Notes: generated by a model not told the origin, from the letters alone. Positions 1 through 8,412 are shown, counted from the first letter of the stretch. The stretch is DNA of 64,000 nt from an uncultured Pseudomonadales bacterium (GCA_943788895.1 CALSRZ010000001.1:124001-188000), one strand, 5' to 3'. Numbers and translations: made by a program.

Positions 1-3
1 CAA

Positions 4-642
4 ATGTTAGAAGCAATTGTTAAAAATCTCGAAAAATTCCCACTTAGCAGACCTCAGCCTGAGGATAACCAGAGTCGTTTATCCGCGGCTGTTCTGGTGG
101 CCCTAATTGATAGTGGCGATGTACCGGAGATTATTTTAACTCAGCGTGCCCACCATCTTAACAGCCATGCCGGTGAAGTTGCCTTCCCCGGTGGTATGTG
201 GGATGCCGAGGATGTTGACCTTATGCAGACCGCACTGCGCGAGGCAAAAGAGGAGATCGACTTGGATCCGGCTCTGGTGGATGTTATTGCGACATTACCC
301 AGCGCCACGCCAAGACGCCGCAATTTGCAGGTAACCCCGTTTGTGGGGCTGCTTGCTGATTCGCCAGCACTGATTGGAGACCCATCGGAGATTGGATCAA
401 TCTTTACTGTGCCAATAAATTATTTTTTAGATATTGATCGCTACAGCTCTCTTGAGCTGAGCCATCAGGGTGAAGTGCTAAGTTTTCCCTGTCTGGATTA
501 CCGCGATAATCACAATCGAGAATACCGAATCTGGGGCTTTACCCTGCGGGTTATCACCGATATGTTAAATGAAACTTTAAGTGCCGGGCTGAATTTGAAC
601 TATCCCAGTCATCAACAAATTCAATTGCTGCGTAATAAGTAG
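4..642 (+). CDS. CoA pyrophosphatase (Nudix hydrolase, NudL/YeaB-like)
   Basis: Cytosolic Nudix hydrolase predicted to split coenzyme A and derivatives into phosphopantetheine and 3',5'-ADP. The family signature LTQRAHHLNSHAGEVAFPGG lies at residues 45-64 and runs into the Nudix helix with REAKEE at 79-84, which supplies the metal-binding glutamates. At 212 aa it is slightly longer than E. coli NudL. The ATG is only three bases from the window edge, so the ribosome-binding site cannot be seen and a further upstream start is possible. It is followed 41 bases later by the gamma-carbonic anhydrase gene on the same strand. Confidence 0.9.
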   Translation: MLEAIVKNLEKFPLSRPQPEDNQSRLSAAVLVALIDSGDVPEIILTQRAHHLNSHAGEVAFPGGMWDAEDVDLMQTALREAKEEIDLDPALVDVIATLPSATPRRRNLQVTPFVGLLADSPALIGDPSEIGSIFTVPINYFLDIDRYSSLELSHQGEVLSFPCLDYRDNHNREYRIWGFTLRVITDMLNETLSAGLNLNYPSHQQIQLLRNK

Positions 643-683
643 TCAGTCATATAAAATGACCCCTGCTCTAAAAAGGAATTAAT

Positions 684-1208
684 ATGATCTATCGAATTGG
701 TGACCAAAGTCCGGATATACACTCTTCAGCTTTTGTTGCCCAGAGTGCTGATATTATGGGTCAGGTAACTCTGAGAGAGCATTCCAGCGTTTGGTTTAAT
801 GCGGTGATTCGCGGTGACTGCGATCATATTGAGGTAGGCGCGCGCAGCAATATTCAAGATGGCGCTGTGCTGCACTGCGATCCGGGCAAGCCGCTGTCGA
901 TAGGCGAAGATGTCACTGTGGGTCACAATGCGATGGTTCACTGTCTCGAGGTTGGCGATCGAACATTAGTTGGCATAAACGCAGTTATTCTCGATGGGGC
1001 TAAAATTGGCAGTGACTGTATTATTGGTGCCAACAGTCTGGTCAAAGCCAATGCGGTTATTCCCGATGGTTCACTGGTGGTGGGTTCACCCGGTGTTGTT
1101 GTACGCCAGTTGGATGAGCAGAGTAAACAGGCTTTGCTCGGCTCAGCGGCTGGTTATGTTGAAAAAGCTGCCAGGATGGCAAGCGATCTTGTGGAGGTCA
1201 AAGCCTGA
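684..1208 (+). CDS. gamma-carbonic anhydrase family protein (YrdA/PaaY type)
   Basis: Left-handed beta-helix hexapeptide-repeat protein of 174 aa, expected to form a trimer with metal at subunit interfaces. His64, His81 and His86 match the three metal ligands of the gamma class, including the H-x4-H pair in GHNAMVHC. A strong AAGGA site precedes the ATG. Real carbonic anhydrase activity is not guaranteed in this subfamily. The stop codon overlaps the start of the next gene by one base (TGATG), so the two are probably translated together. Confidence 0.9.
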   Translation: MIYRIGDQSPDIHSSAFVAQSADIMGQVTLREHSSVWFNAVIRGDCDHIEVGARSNIQDGAVLHCDPGKPLSIGEDVTVGHNAMVHCLEVGDRTLVGINAVILDGAKIGSDCIIGANSLVKANAVIPDGSLVVGSPGVVVRQLDEQSKQALLGSAAGYVEKAARMASDLVEVKA

Positions 1209-1393
1209 TGGCAAATAAGCCAGTAGCATCACCCTGTAATTCTATCTGCACCTTAAGTGATGAGGATATCTGTCAGGGCTGTTTTAGAACTGCAGATGAA
1301 ATTCGCGACTGGTCTGTGCTCGACAATGATCAGAAGCTGGATGTTCTGATTGCCTGCGGTGAGCGCAACCGCAAGGTCAATCCGTTCTATTGA
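1208..1393 (+). CDS. DUF1289 family small cysteine-rich protein
   Basis: A 61-aa protein with the DUF1289 pattern: Cys10, Cys14, Cys22 and Cys25 in SPCNSIC...DICQGC, followed by the conserved R-T-x-x-E-I-x-x-W segment. The four cysteines suggest a metal site, but the function of the family is not established. It starts inside the stop codon of the carbonic anhydrase gene, a tight coupling that is common for this family. Confidence 0.88.
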   Translation: MANKPVASPCNSICTLSDEDICQGCFRTADEIRDWSVLDNDQKLDVLIACGERNRKVNPFY

Positions 1394-1428
1394 AGTGCGC
1401 GTCAGGAATAGCAAGCTAATAGCTGTGG

Positions 1429-2706
1429 CTATTCCTTATCCTCCTCCGCGCTTTGCATAGGAGTAACGCGGATCTTCCTAATCATTTTGCCATTGAGCTC
1501 TATCGTCTCGCAGCGGTAATTATTAACCCTAAAGCTAACATTGCCGTCGGGAATGCTTTCCAGCTGTTCCAGAGCTAAACCGTTCAGGGTCTTGGGGCCA
1601 TCTGTGGGTAGACTCCATTCAGTAGCCTTATTGATTTCGCGAATCGTCGCTGCACCATCAATCAGATAGCTGCCATTATCCTGAGCTACCACTTCCTCGA
1701 CCTCGTCGGCGGTATTGGTAGTGAAGTCACCGACAATTTCCTCGAGAATATCCTCAAGTGTTACCAGTCCCATCACCTCGCCGTATTCATCAACCACCAT
1801 TGCCAGACGGTGACGAGTCTTTTTAAAGTTCAGTAGCTGGGTAGTCAGTGTCGTGCTCTCGGGAATAAAGTAGGGTTCATCCGAAAAGCGCTTGATCGCA
1901 TTGTGCGTGACCTGGTCCAGGCGCACTAAATGGTTGGCCTTGCGCATATGGAAGATACCAATAATATTATTGATATCGCCATCGAAGAGGGGCAGGCGGG
2001 TGTACTCGGTTTTCAGCATCTTGCCCATCAGGGTTTCGATATCTTCTTCGATATCCAGACCGAGAATTTCGTTGCGCGGAATCATAATATCTTCAACGGT
2101 GACATTCTCCAGATCGAGAATCCCTTTCAACATACCCTGGTGGCTGTCGGAAATTTTGTGGCCGGAGATATCCACCACGGATCGCAGTTCTTCGGTATCC
2201 AGTCCATCATCCCGTGAGGCGCTGGGATCAAAGCCGAGTAGTTTGATCAACCCGTTAGTCAGTTTATTGACCATCCACACCAGAGGCCAGACCAGCTTTA
2301 ACAGAGGCTTGAGAATATGGCTGGCTTTAAAGGCAAACCACTCAGGATTCTGGGCAGCGATTGTCTTGGGGGTGACTTCGGAAAATACCAGTACAGCGAT
2401 AGTCAGTGATGCTGTGGCTACCCAGGGGGCCGCCGCTTCACCAACATAAATGATTGCCAGCATATTGGCGATAATCGCCGCGAAAATATTGACCGCGTTA
2501 TTGCCAATCAGAATCAAGCCGATCAAGCGATCAGGCACAGCGAGAAGTTTTGCTGCTCGGCGAGCGCCGGCACTTCTTTTGCGTTGATGTCGAAGCCGAT
2601 AACGGTTCAAAGACATCATGCCGGTTTCGGAGCCAGAGAAAAAAGCGGATACAGCTAATAGCGCTACGAGTGTGAACCACAACAGCCAGGGGTGGGAACC
2701 GTCCAA
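1429..2706 (-). CDS. HlyC/CorC-family transporter (CNNM/CorB-like, DUF21-CBS)
   Basis: Inner-membrane protein of 425 aa of the CorB/CNNM group, linked to magnesium/cobalt efflux or homeostasis. Order of parts: DUF21 membrane domain (about residues 8-190, with SAFFSGSETG at 20-29 and VFSEVTPKTIAAQNPE near 107-122), a CBS pair (about 205-330) and a C-terminal CorC_HlyC domain (about 345-420). The annotated start is TTG; an in-frame TGA lies two codons upstream and no clear Shine-Dalgarno site precedes it, so the exact start is uncertain. Transcribed away from ypjD with a large inverted repeat between them. Confidence 0.88.
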   Translation of the reverse strand: MDGSHPWLLWFTLVALLAVSAFFSGSETGMMSLNRYRLRHQRKRSAGARRAAKLLAVPDRLIGLILIGNNAVNIFAAIIANMLAIIYVGEAAAPWVATASLTIAVLVFSEVTPKTIAAQNPEWFAFKASHILKPLLKLVWPLVWMVNKLTNGLIKLLGFDPSASRDDGLDTEELRSVVDISGHKISDSHQGMLKGILDLENVTVEDIMIPRNEILGLDIEEDIETLMGKMLKTEYTRLPLFDGDINNIIGIFHMRKANHLVRLDQVTHNAIKRFSDEPYFIPESTTLTTQLLNFKKTRHRLAMVVDEYGEVMGLVTLEDILEEIVGDFTTNTADEVEEVVAQDNGSYLIDGAATIREINKATEWSLPTDGPKTLNGLALEQLESIPDGNVSFRVNNYRCETIELNGKMIRKIRVTPMQSAEEDKE

Positions 2707-2764
2707 GATTCAGAGACCTACAATATTACGGCCGCTCATGGTGGATTAGTTTTTAGGTTTTGGC

Positions 2765-2795
2765 AATAGGCTATAAATAGATATTTATGCCTATT
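2765..2795 (-). terminator. long inverted repeat between ypjD and corC-type gene
   Basis: AATAGGC-T-ATAAATA, then GA, then TATTTAT-GCCTATT: a 14-bp stem with one bulged base and a two-base loop. It lies downstream of ypjD and upstream of the transporter gene, both on the minus strand. No T-run follows in either direction, so it may be a Rho-dependent end, an RNA-stability hairpin or an operator rather than a classical terminator. A partly overlapping palindrome TGCCTATTTAGGCA covers 2788-2801. Confidence 0.45.
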
Positions 2796-2851
2796 TAGGC
2801 AAGTTCTGCATAGGTTTTAGGAGAGTCGAAGATTAATTGAAGTAAACCGAG

Positions 2852-3643
2852 CTAGACCAGAAGGAATTCCAGTGCCACTTTGCTGCCAATATAGCCCAAT
2901 AGGATTGCAATAAAGCCCGCCCAGGTCCAACGAATGGCAGTATTGCCGCGCCAGCCCTGGAAATGTCTTCCCCATAGCAGGCAACCATAGAAAACCCAGG
3001 CCACCATGCTAAACACCACTTTGTGCAGCAGCTGTTGGGTGAAGAAATTTTCATAGAAAAGGAATCCACTGACCAGCGACATGGTCAGCAGTATTTCACC
3101 CGCCCAAACCAGTTCAAACAGCAGCGCTTCCATACTCTGAAGAGGTGGGAAAGTGCGCATCAGCAAGTTCTGGTGTTTGTGCTTAAGCTGCCAGTTTTGG
3201 TAGCCGATAAGCAGCGCCTGGAGTGCGGCTATAGCTAGGGTGCTGTAGGCGAGGATAGAAATAAGTACATGAGCTTCGATAGTTGGCGGTATAACCACAG
3301 CGGCTTTGGTGCTCGGAGTGGTGGTAGCGGCAAATAGCGATAGCGCTGAAATTGGAAATAAAAATAGAAACAGGCTGTGAATGGGTTTCTTAAGGCCGCT
3401 AAAAAACAGTACTACATTAATAACCAGCGAGATCAGAGCGCATATTTTTAGCAGGCTTAGATCCAACCCTGCGGCATTAAATAGCAGGCCATAGGTAGCA
3501 GCGCCGTGCAGGACAATCGCCAGTGCCGAAGCCAGCTGGAAAGCGGCTGTCGGTGCATTGGAATGTTTGCGCAGCTGCGACACCTGATAGCCAAAGGCGA
3601 AAAGGTATACAACAATTGCAGAACCAGCAAAGAAACTTGTCAT
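2852..3643 (-). CDS. ypjD: cytochrome c assembly-like inner membrane protein (YpjD/CcsA family)
   Basis: A 263-aa protein with about eight hydrophobic segments and the C-terminal cytochrome-C-assembly fold, including the family segment HKVVFSMVAWVFYGCLLWG. The family resembles CcsA/CcmC haem-handling proteins, but the role of YpjD is not firmly known. It is divergent from ffh, an arrangement conserved in many gammaproteobacteria. The ATG start sits about 100 bases from the ffh promoter. Confidence 0.85.
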   Translation of the reverse strand: MTSFFAGSAIVVYLFAFGYQVSQLRKHSNAPTAAFQLASALAIVLHGAATYGLLFNAAGLDLSLLKICALISLVINVVLFFSGLKKPIHSLFLFLFPISALSLFAATTTPSTKAAVVIPPTIEAHVLISILAYSTLAIAALQALLIGYQNWQLKHKHQNLLMRTFPPLQSMEALLFELVWAGEILLTMSLVSGFLFYENFFTQQLLHKVVFSMVAWVFYGCLLWGRHFQGWRGNTAIRWTWAGFIAILLGYIGSKVALEFLLV

Positions 3644-3717
3644 CAGTGTTTATCACAAAATATTTCGACAGAGTGTGTCATATTCAGTGGGCGGGGTGAA
3701 GAGTTGAGGAAAATAAT

Positions 3718-3726
3718 TGCTATAAT
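3718..3726 (+). promoter_or_regulatory. extended -10 promoter of ffh
   Basis: TGCTATAAT, a perfect extended -10 element, lies 35 bases before the ffh start. No good -35 hexamer is found 16-18 bases upstream, as is usual for extended -10 promoters. Confidence 0.6.
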
Positions 3727-3760
3727 GCCGAGCATCAATGACTAGTTGGAAATCATATCC

Positions 3761-5185
3761 ATGGCAATGTTTGAAAATTTAAGTGAACGCCTGTCGGACA
3801 GCCTGAAAAAGATCTCGGGAAAAGCGAGCCTCAGCGAAACCAATATTCAGGAAACCCTGCGTGAAGTACGCATGGCACTGCTTGAGGCGGACGTTGCACT
3901 ACCCGTAGTCAAAGACTTTGTCGAACAGGTCAAGCAGCGTGCCCTGGGACAGGAAGTTAACCGCAGCCTTAACCCTGGTCAGCAGTTTCTCAAGATTGTT
4001 CAGGCCGAGCTGGAAAAGGTTATGGGCGAGGAGAATGAATCCCTCAATCTGGCCGCTCAACCGCCAGCTGTAATATTGATGGCCGGTCTGCAGGGTGCGG
4101 GTAAAACCACCTCGGTGGCCAAACTATCTCGTCACCTGCAAGAGCGTGAAAAGAAAAAGGTCATGGTTGTCTCTGCCGATGTCTATCGACCAGCGGCTAT
4201 TGAGCAGCTTAAAACTCTCGCCGCTGAAGTGGGGGCAGAATTTTTCCCCAGCGAGACCAGCGAAAAGCCCGTTGATATTGTTAACGGCGCGATTGCCAGT
4301 GCCAAGAAAAAATTTGTTGACGTACTGATCGTGGATACCGCCGGACGACTGCATGTCGATGGCGAGATGATGACTGAGATCAAACAGGTACACAGTGCCG
4401 CTAATCCGGTTGAAACCCTGTTTGTTATCGACTCCATGATTGGTCAGGATGCGGTGAATACCGCCAAGGCCTTTAATGAAGCCCTGCCTCTGACCGGCGT
4501 GATCTTAACCAAGGTTGATGGCGATACCCGTGGTGGTGCCGCGTTGTCGGTGCGACATGTGACTGGCAAGCCAATTAAATTCCTCGGTGTGGGTGAAAAG
4601 ACCGATGCACTGGAACCCTTCCATCCCGAACGAATCGCCTCGCGTATTCTCGGTATGGGCGATGTTATGTCGCTTATCGAAGATGTTGAGCGCAAGGTCG
4701 ATAAGAAGAAAGCTGAGAAGTTCGCCAAGAAAATAGCCAAAGGAAAAGGTTTTGACCTTGAAGATCTGCGTGATCAACTGCAGCAGATGAATAATCTCGG
4801 TGGCATGGCCGGCATGATGGATAAGCTGCCAGGTATGGGGAATATGGCGCAGATGGCCCAGCAGCAAGATGTCACCGGCCAGTTTGGCAAGATGGAAGTG
4901 ATTATCAGCTCTATGACCGTCAAAGAGCGCCGCAACCCGGATATTTTAAACGGTTCGCGCAAGCGCCGTATTACCAATGGTTCGGGAACCACTATTCAGG
5001 ATCTCAACCGTCTGCTTAAACAGCACAAGCAGATGGGCAAGATGATGAAAAAAATGAAGGGCAAAGGCATGCAGAATATGATGCGTGGCATGGGCGGCGC
5101 TCTTGGCGGCGGGCCCGCTGGTGGCATGGGTGGCGGAATGCCGCCAATGGGTGGATTACCGCCCGGTGGTTTCCCGCGCCGTTAA
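3761..5185 (+). CDS. ffh: signal recognition particle protein Ffh
   Basis: GTPase that binds 4.5S RNA and signal sequences and delivers ribosomes to FtsY at the membrane. Seen: N-terminal helical bundle, G1 loop GLQGAGKTT (residues 109-117), DTAGR, TKVDGD, and a methionine-rich M domain with a Gly/Met-rich tail. The reading frame is open from a TTG at 3746, but ATG 3761 has GGA ten bases upstream and gives MAMFENLSERL, matching the family N-terminus; ATG 3767 is the alternative. About 474 aa, normal length. A strong terminator follows. Confidence 0.97.
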   Translation: MAMFENLSERLSDSLKKISGKASLSETNIQETLREVRMALLEADVALPVVKDFVEQVKQRALGQEVNRSLNPGQQFLKIVQAELEKVMGEENESLNLAAQPPAVILMAGLQGAGKTTSVAKLSRHLQEREKKKVMVVSADVYRPAAIEQLKTLAAEVGAEFFPSETSEKPVDIVNGAIASAKKKFVDVLIVDTAGRLHVDGEMMTEIKQVHSAANPVETLFVIDSMIGQDAVNTAKAFNEALPLTGVILTKVDGDTRGGAALSVRHVTGKPIKFLGVGEKTDALEPFHPERIASRILGMGDVMSLIEDVERKVDKKKAEKFAKKIAKGKGFDLEDLRDQLQQMNNLGGMAGMMDKLPGMGNMAQMAQQQDVTGQFGKMEVIISSMTVKERRNPDILNGSRKRRITNGSGTTIQDLNRLLKQHKQMGKMMKKMKGKGMQNMMRGMGGALGGGPAGGMGGGMPPMGGLPPGGFPRR

Positions 5186-5206
5186 ATGCTCGAGAATCCA
5201 GCTATC

Positions 5207-5239
5207 AAAGGCCTCCCAGGATAACGGGCGGCCTTTTTT
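5207..5239 (+). terminator. intrinsic terminator of ffh
   Basis: AAAGGCCtCCC pairs with GGGcGGCCTTT, followed by a run of T. It is 22 bases after the ffh stop. Confidence 0.85.
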
Positions 5240-5354
5240 ATGGCGCTTTTTAGGCGCTTAAAGCGTGGATTTACCGCTGTTCAGATATCCCTGCTAAAAC
5301 AGTTTCCTTTTATTCTCTTTTAACGTAAGATACCGCGCCTTTCGGGGAGCTACG

Positions 5355-5378
5355 TGTGCTTGCGCACAAAGCTTTTTT
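5355..5378 (+). promoter_or_regulatory. hairpin with T-run in the rpsP leader
   Basis: TGTGC-TTGC-GCACA followed by AAGC and six T, about 50 bases before rpsP. It looks like a small intrinsic terminator or attenuator in the leader of the ribosomal operon; it matches no leader family that I can name. Confidence 0.35.
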
Positions 5379-5428
5379 GAAGCATCAAGTCTGGCGATGA
5401 TGCCAGTTTGAACACAGGATTTTAGTAA

Positions 5429-5692
5429 ATGGTAACAATTAGATTAGCTCGTGGTGGCGCTAAGAAACGTCCTTTTTACCACATCACAGTTTCCGACTCA
5501 CGCAAAGCACGTGACGCTCGCTACATTGAGCGCATCGGTTTCTTTAACCCAGTAGCACGCGGCGCTGAAGAGCGTTTGCGCATAGATCTTGATCGCGTCA
5601 CATACTGGCAGGGTCAAGGCGCTCAGGTTAGTGATCGTGTTAGCGCGTTGATTAAAGAAGCTTCCAAAGCCGCTGCTACAGCAGCTGCCTGA
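5429..5692 (+). CDS. rpsP: 30S ribosomal protein S16
   Basis: Complete S16 of 87 aa, with the family N-terminus [17 protein letters not shown] and the RIGFFNP motif. It is a structural component of the small subunit, binding 16S rRNA in the body. ACAGGAT lies about 10 bases before the ATG. First gene of the conserved rpsP-rimM-trmD-rplS operon. Confidence 0.97.
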   Translation: MVTIRLARGGAKKRPFYHITVSDSRKARDARYIERIGFFNPVARGAEERLRIDLDRVTYWQGQGAQVSDRVSALIKEASKAAATAAA

Positions 5693-5736
5693 TTTACCAG
5701 CATACAGCGCTGAGTACTTCCGGGGATAAAAGCTCG

Positions 5737-6258
5737 ATGCAAACACTGGTTGTTGGTCGTATAACGACTGTCTTCGGTGTGCGCGGCTGGGTCAAGGTGC
5801 ACTCTTTTACCGAACAGGTAGAGGTGCTCTGCTCCTACAAGCCGTGGCTAATAGCTACGGCTTCAGGTATTAAGCAACTGGAAATCGATGATTGGCGCAG
5901 ACAGGGCGAAAGCCTGGTTGTGCATATCAAAGGTATTGATGATCGCGACTTTGCGCAAACATGGTGCGGTAACGATATCTTGGTCGACAAGAGCAATCTT
6001 CCCGATCTAAAAAAAGATGATTACTACTGGTATCAGCTCGAAGGTCTGGCGGTTATAGCTCACCACGAAGGCCAGCAAGTGCGGCTTGGTGTGGTTAAGT
6101 CGATACTGGAAACCGGCGCAAATGATGTTCTGGTGGTCAAAGGTGATAGCGAAAGTATTGATCGCGAAGAGCGATTAATACCCTACGTCGATGAATGTGT
6201 CGTCAAGGTAGATCTGGCTGAACAGAGAATTGATGTTAATTGGGATCCTGCTTTTTAA
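5737..6258 (+). CDS. rimM: ribosome maturation factor RimM
   Basis: A 173-aa 30S assembly factor that binds S19 in the 16S head region. The N-terminal RimM domain (VVGRITTVFGVRGWVKVHS, residues 5-23) is followed by a PRC-barrel-like C-terminal domain with DYYWYQLEGL and LIPYVDECV. It lies in its usual place after rpsP; a GGGATAAAAG stretch precedes the ATG. Confidence 0.95.
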   Translation: MQTLVVGRITTVFGVRGWVKVHSFTEQVEVLCSYKPWLIATASGIKQLEIDDWRRQGESLVVHIKGIDDRDFAQTWCGNDILVDKSNLPDLKKDDYYWYQLEGLAVIAHHEGQQVRLGVVKSILETGANDVLVVKGDSESIDREERLIPYVDECVVKVDLAEQRIDVNWDPAF

Positions 6259-6285
6259 AGAGAGCGGGTTCAGAGGGTCAAGTGA

Positions 6286-7038
6286 ATGAAGATCGCATTG
6301 ATTACCTTGTTTCCTGAAATGTTTGATTCATTGACCGAATACGGTGTCAGTGGTCGAGCAGTTAAAAATGGATTGGTGCAGTGTAAAAGCTTCAATCCCA
6401 GAGAATTTACCCAAGATCGCCATGAGACAGTTGATGCCCGCCCCTACGGAGGCGGACCCGGCATGGTGATGCTGATAGAGCCTTTGCGCAAGGCGATATC
6501 CGCCGCCAGAGAATGGGCGGGAGAAGAAGCCACTGTGGTTTATTTGTCTCCACAGGGTCAGGTACTTGAACAGAGTGCCGTAAACAGATTTGCAACACAG
6601 CAGTCATTGATATTGATTGCTGGTCGCTACGAGGGAATCGACGAGCGACTGATAGAGTTAGAAGTAGATGAGGAGTGGTCTATAGGTGACTACGTACTCA
6701 GTGGCGGTGAGCTTCCAGCAATGGTTTTGATGGACGCGTTGATACGCCAGATACCAGGAGCACTGGGGCATTCAGATTCTGCGGATCAGGATTCCTTTGC
6801 CGATGGGCTACTCGACTGCCCGCACTACACGCGGCCAGATGATTACCAGGGGCAGCAAGTACCAGAGGTATTGCTCTCGGGGAATCACGAAAAGATAAGA
6901 CGTTGGCGTTTGCAGCAATCACTGGTGCGAACCCAGCAGAGAAGACCGGATTTACTGGACCGTCTGAAGCTCAATAAGGAGCAACAGACATTACTCAAGG
7001 AAATGAGTGCTGCGCTGGCAGATGATGACAAAGGATAG
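6286..7038 (+). CDS. trmD: tRNA (guanine-37-N1) methyltransferase
   Basis: A 250-aa SPOUT-class enzyme that methylates G37 of tRNAs with S-adenosylmethionine to prevent +1 frameshifting. Diagnostic parts: [20 protein letters not shown] at the N-terminus, [13 protein letters not shown], the trefoil-knot segments [12 protein letters not shown] and [16 protein letters not shown], and the C-terminal RRW. Full length. Third gene of the ribosomal operon. Confidence 0.97.
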   Translation: MKIALITLFPEMFDSLTEYGVSGRAVKNGLVQCKSFNPREFTQDRHETVDARPYGGGPGMVMLIEPLRKAISAAREWAGEEATVVYLSPQGQVLEQSAVNRFATQQSLILIAGRYEGIDERLIELEVDEEWSIGDYVLSGGELPAMVLMDALIRQIPGALGHSDSADQDSFADGLLDCPHYTRPDDYQGQQVPEVLLSGNHEKIRRWRLQQSLVRTQQRRPDLLDRLKLNKEQQTLLKEMSAALADDDKG

Positions 7039-7113
7039 TGTTCATCCTCTCTGTACAGAGCTCTAAAGCAGGTGGCATGCCACCAACCAATGAAAATTGA
7101 GGAGCAAGAAAAA

Positions 7114-7470
7114 ATGACAAGCAAGACATCTATTATCGCTGCAATTGAAAAAGAGCAGATGAGCAAAGAAATTCCTGATTTCAGCCCCGGTGATACCGTA
7201 GTTGTACAGGTAAAAGTAAAAGAGGGCACTCGCGAGCGTCTTCAGGCTTTTGAAGGTGTAGTTCTGGCCAAGCGTAACCGCCAGCTGAACTCTGCATTCA
7301 CTGTACGTAAAATCTCTAACGGTATCGGCGTAGAGCGTACTTTCCAGACCTATAGTCCACTGGTTGACAGCATTGAAGTTAAGCGTCGCGGTGCAGTTCG
7401 TCGCGCCAAGCTGTACTACTTGCGCGAGCTTTCAGGTCGAGCAGCACGTATCAAGGAAAAGCTCAGCTAA
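7114..7470 (+). CDS. rplS: 50S ribosomal protein L19
   Basis: Complete L19 of 118 aa, at the 30S-50S interface. The frame is open from 7072, but ATG 7114 preceded by GAGGAG at about 12 bases gives [16 protein letters not shown], the normal start for the family. Contains [23 protein letters not shown] and the C-terminal [20 protein letters not shown]. Last gene of the operon, followed by a strong terminator. Confidence 0.97.
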   Translation: MTSKTSIIAAIEKEQMSKEIPDFSPGDTVVVQVKVKEGTRERLQAFEGVVLAKRNRQLNSAFTVRKISNGIGVERTFQTYSPLVDSIEVKRRGAVRRAKLYYLRELSGRAARIKEKLS

Positions 7471-7501
7471 TAACCACTGGTTATTACCTGATTTTCCCAA
7501 G

Positions 7502-7532
7502 AAAGGCGGTTCTTTTAGAGCCGCCTTTTTTT
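7502..7532 (+). terminator. intrinsic terminator of the rpsP-rplS operon
   Basis: AAAGGCGGTTCT pairs with AGAGCCGCCTTT (one G-T pair) around a short T-rich loop, ending in seven T. Confidence 0.92.
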
Positions 7533-7601
7533 ATGCCCACGTTTTGTCGTCAGAATCCCTTTCCACCTATCCACTAATAAATAAAAATTACCCTCTCAAT
7601 C

Positions 7602-7629
7602 TTGACAGCGCATGCCCATGGTCTATCTT
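7602..7629 (+). promoter_or_regulatory. sigma-70-type promoter of the PEP-CTERM gene
   Basis: TTGACA at 7602-7607 and TATCTT at 7624-7629 with a 16-base spacer. It would start RNA near 7636 and give a leader of about 95 bases that carries the CRP-like site and the CsrA-like site listed below. Confidence 0.6.
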
Positions 7630-7648
7630 TTAACTTACTAGTAAAGAG

Positions 7649-7664
7649 TGTGAGCTAGTTCACG
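7649..7664 (+). promoter_or_regulatory. CRP/Vfr-like operator
   Basis: TGTGA-GCTAGT-TCACG matches the CRP consensus TGTGA-N6-TCACA at all but the last base. It lies just downstream of the -35/-10 pair above, a position that would repress that promoter if a CRP homologue binds. No CRP gene is in the window, so the binding protein is an inference. Confidence 0.45.
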
Positions 7665-7703
7665 CTACTACTGTTAGCCGTCTCGCAGGCAAAACTGGGG
7701 TCG

Positions 7704-7723
7704 GTATGGAAGGCATACAAGGA
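7704..7723 (+). promoter_or_regulatory. candidate CsrA/RsmA binding sites over the ribosome-binding site
   Basis: TACAAGGA (7716-7723), eight bases before the ATG, agrees with the core of the CsrA consensus RUACARGGAUGU and contains the Shine-Dalgarno itself. Directly upstream, GTATG-GAAGG-CATAC (7704-7718) can form a hairpin whose stem ends in the same TAC. Two nearby GGA motifs with one on the ribosome-binding site is the classic arrangement of CsrA-repressed leaders. Binding is inferred. Confidence 0.5.
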
Positions 7724-7730
7724 AGAGATT

Positions 7731-8336
7731 ATGAAAAAGGTAATATTAATAACAATTTTTGCACTTTGCTCATTTGCATTAGTTCCTGCTCAGGCGGGCA
7801 CGGTTGATCTGCTGAGTATCTGGGCTATAGACAAAAATAAAAGTCCTGGTGGTGTTGACGAGGATGGTGACGGGGGAATTGATCAAAACTTCGCCAACAG
7901 CTGTGTTACATGCGTTGTAACCACTGGCAGTATCGCCGATATCACCTCTGACGACTTTTGGTCTACCGGATCAGCTCAGGATCACCCAGCAGATATGGTC
8001 AATATGTTGGCTTTTGAAGGTGTTGTAATTCCAGGGTTGGCAGGTATAAAAGATCCCGGTAGCTTTAGCGGCCAGTCATTGATGACAACCGCAGATTTCA
8101 CCGGTTATCTCACCGTAAAAGCTTCCTCATTTGTGTGGCTTTTTCAGATCAATGATGATGGTGTTCTGGGAAACCAGCTTGAGGTTGAAATCGGCACGGC
8201 ATTGGACGGCAAAGAACATGATGTTTCCCACTTTACCCAGTGGGCGGTAACAGAGGTTCCGATTCCCGCTGCTGCCTGGTTGTTTGTCACAGGGCTATTG
8301 GGCTTGGCTGGGCTGCGCAAGTCGGCGAAAAAGTAG
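7731..8336 (+). CDS. PEP-CTERM (VPLPA-type) exosortase-sorted surface protein
   Basis: A 201-aa exported protein with a Sec signal peptide (residues 1-22, cut after AQA). Its C-terminus has the sorting signal VPIPAAAWLFVTGLLGLAGL and a basic tail RKSAKK (about 176-201). In this class the short Pro-rich motif, membrane helix and Arg/Lys cluster are recognised by exosortase; the matching XrtA is at 40120-41808. The middle part (DKNKSPGGVDEDGDGGIDQN, two close cysteines in CVTCVV) has no recognised domain. It sits alone between the ribosomal operon and the EPS operon with its own promoter and leader. Confidence 0.85.
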   Translation: MKKVILITIFALCSFALVPAQAGTVDLLSIWAIDKNKSPGGVDEDGDGGIDQNFANSCVTCVVTTGSIADITSDDFWSTGSAQDHPADMVNMLAFEGVVIPGLAGIKDPGSFSGQSLMTTADFTGYLTVKASSFVWLFQINDDGVLGNQLEVEIGTALDGKEHDVSHFTQWAVTEVPIPAAAWLFVTGLLGLAGLRKSAKK

Positions 8337-8379
8337 ATTGATTCACAGGTGAAAAGCCAACTGATTCACAATTTAGATG

Positions 8380-8412
8380 CTACGTGATCGACAGAATAAT
8401 ATCGTCACGTAG
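8380..8412 (+). terminator. hairpin after the PEP-CTERM gene
   Basis: CTACGTGA pairs perfectly with TCACGTAG, with an inner CGA/TCG, 44 bases after the stop codon. There is no T-run after it, so it may act as an RNA 3' end by another route or as an operator for the following EPS operon. Confidence 0.45.

Noticed and set aside
7364-7633. Frame of 89 codons over rplS and its terminator
   Set aside because: It runs through rplS in another frame and through the intrinsic terminator, so it is a shadow.
7640-7730. Cyclic-di-GMP (GEMM) riboswitch in the PEP-CTERM leader
   Set aside because: GCAGGCAAAACTGG faintly recalls one GEMM segment, but the second conserved block (GACGCAAAGCC type) and the paired helices are absent.
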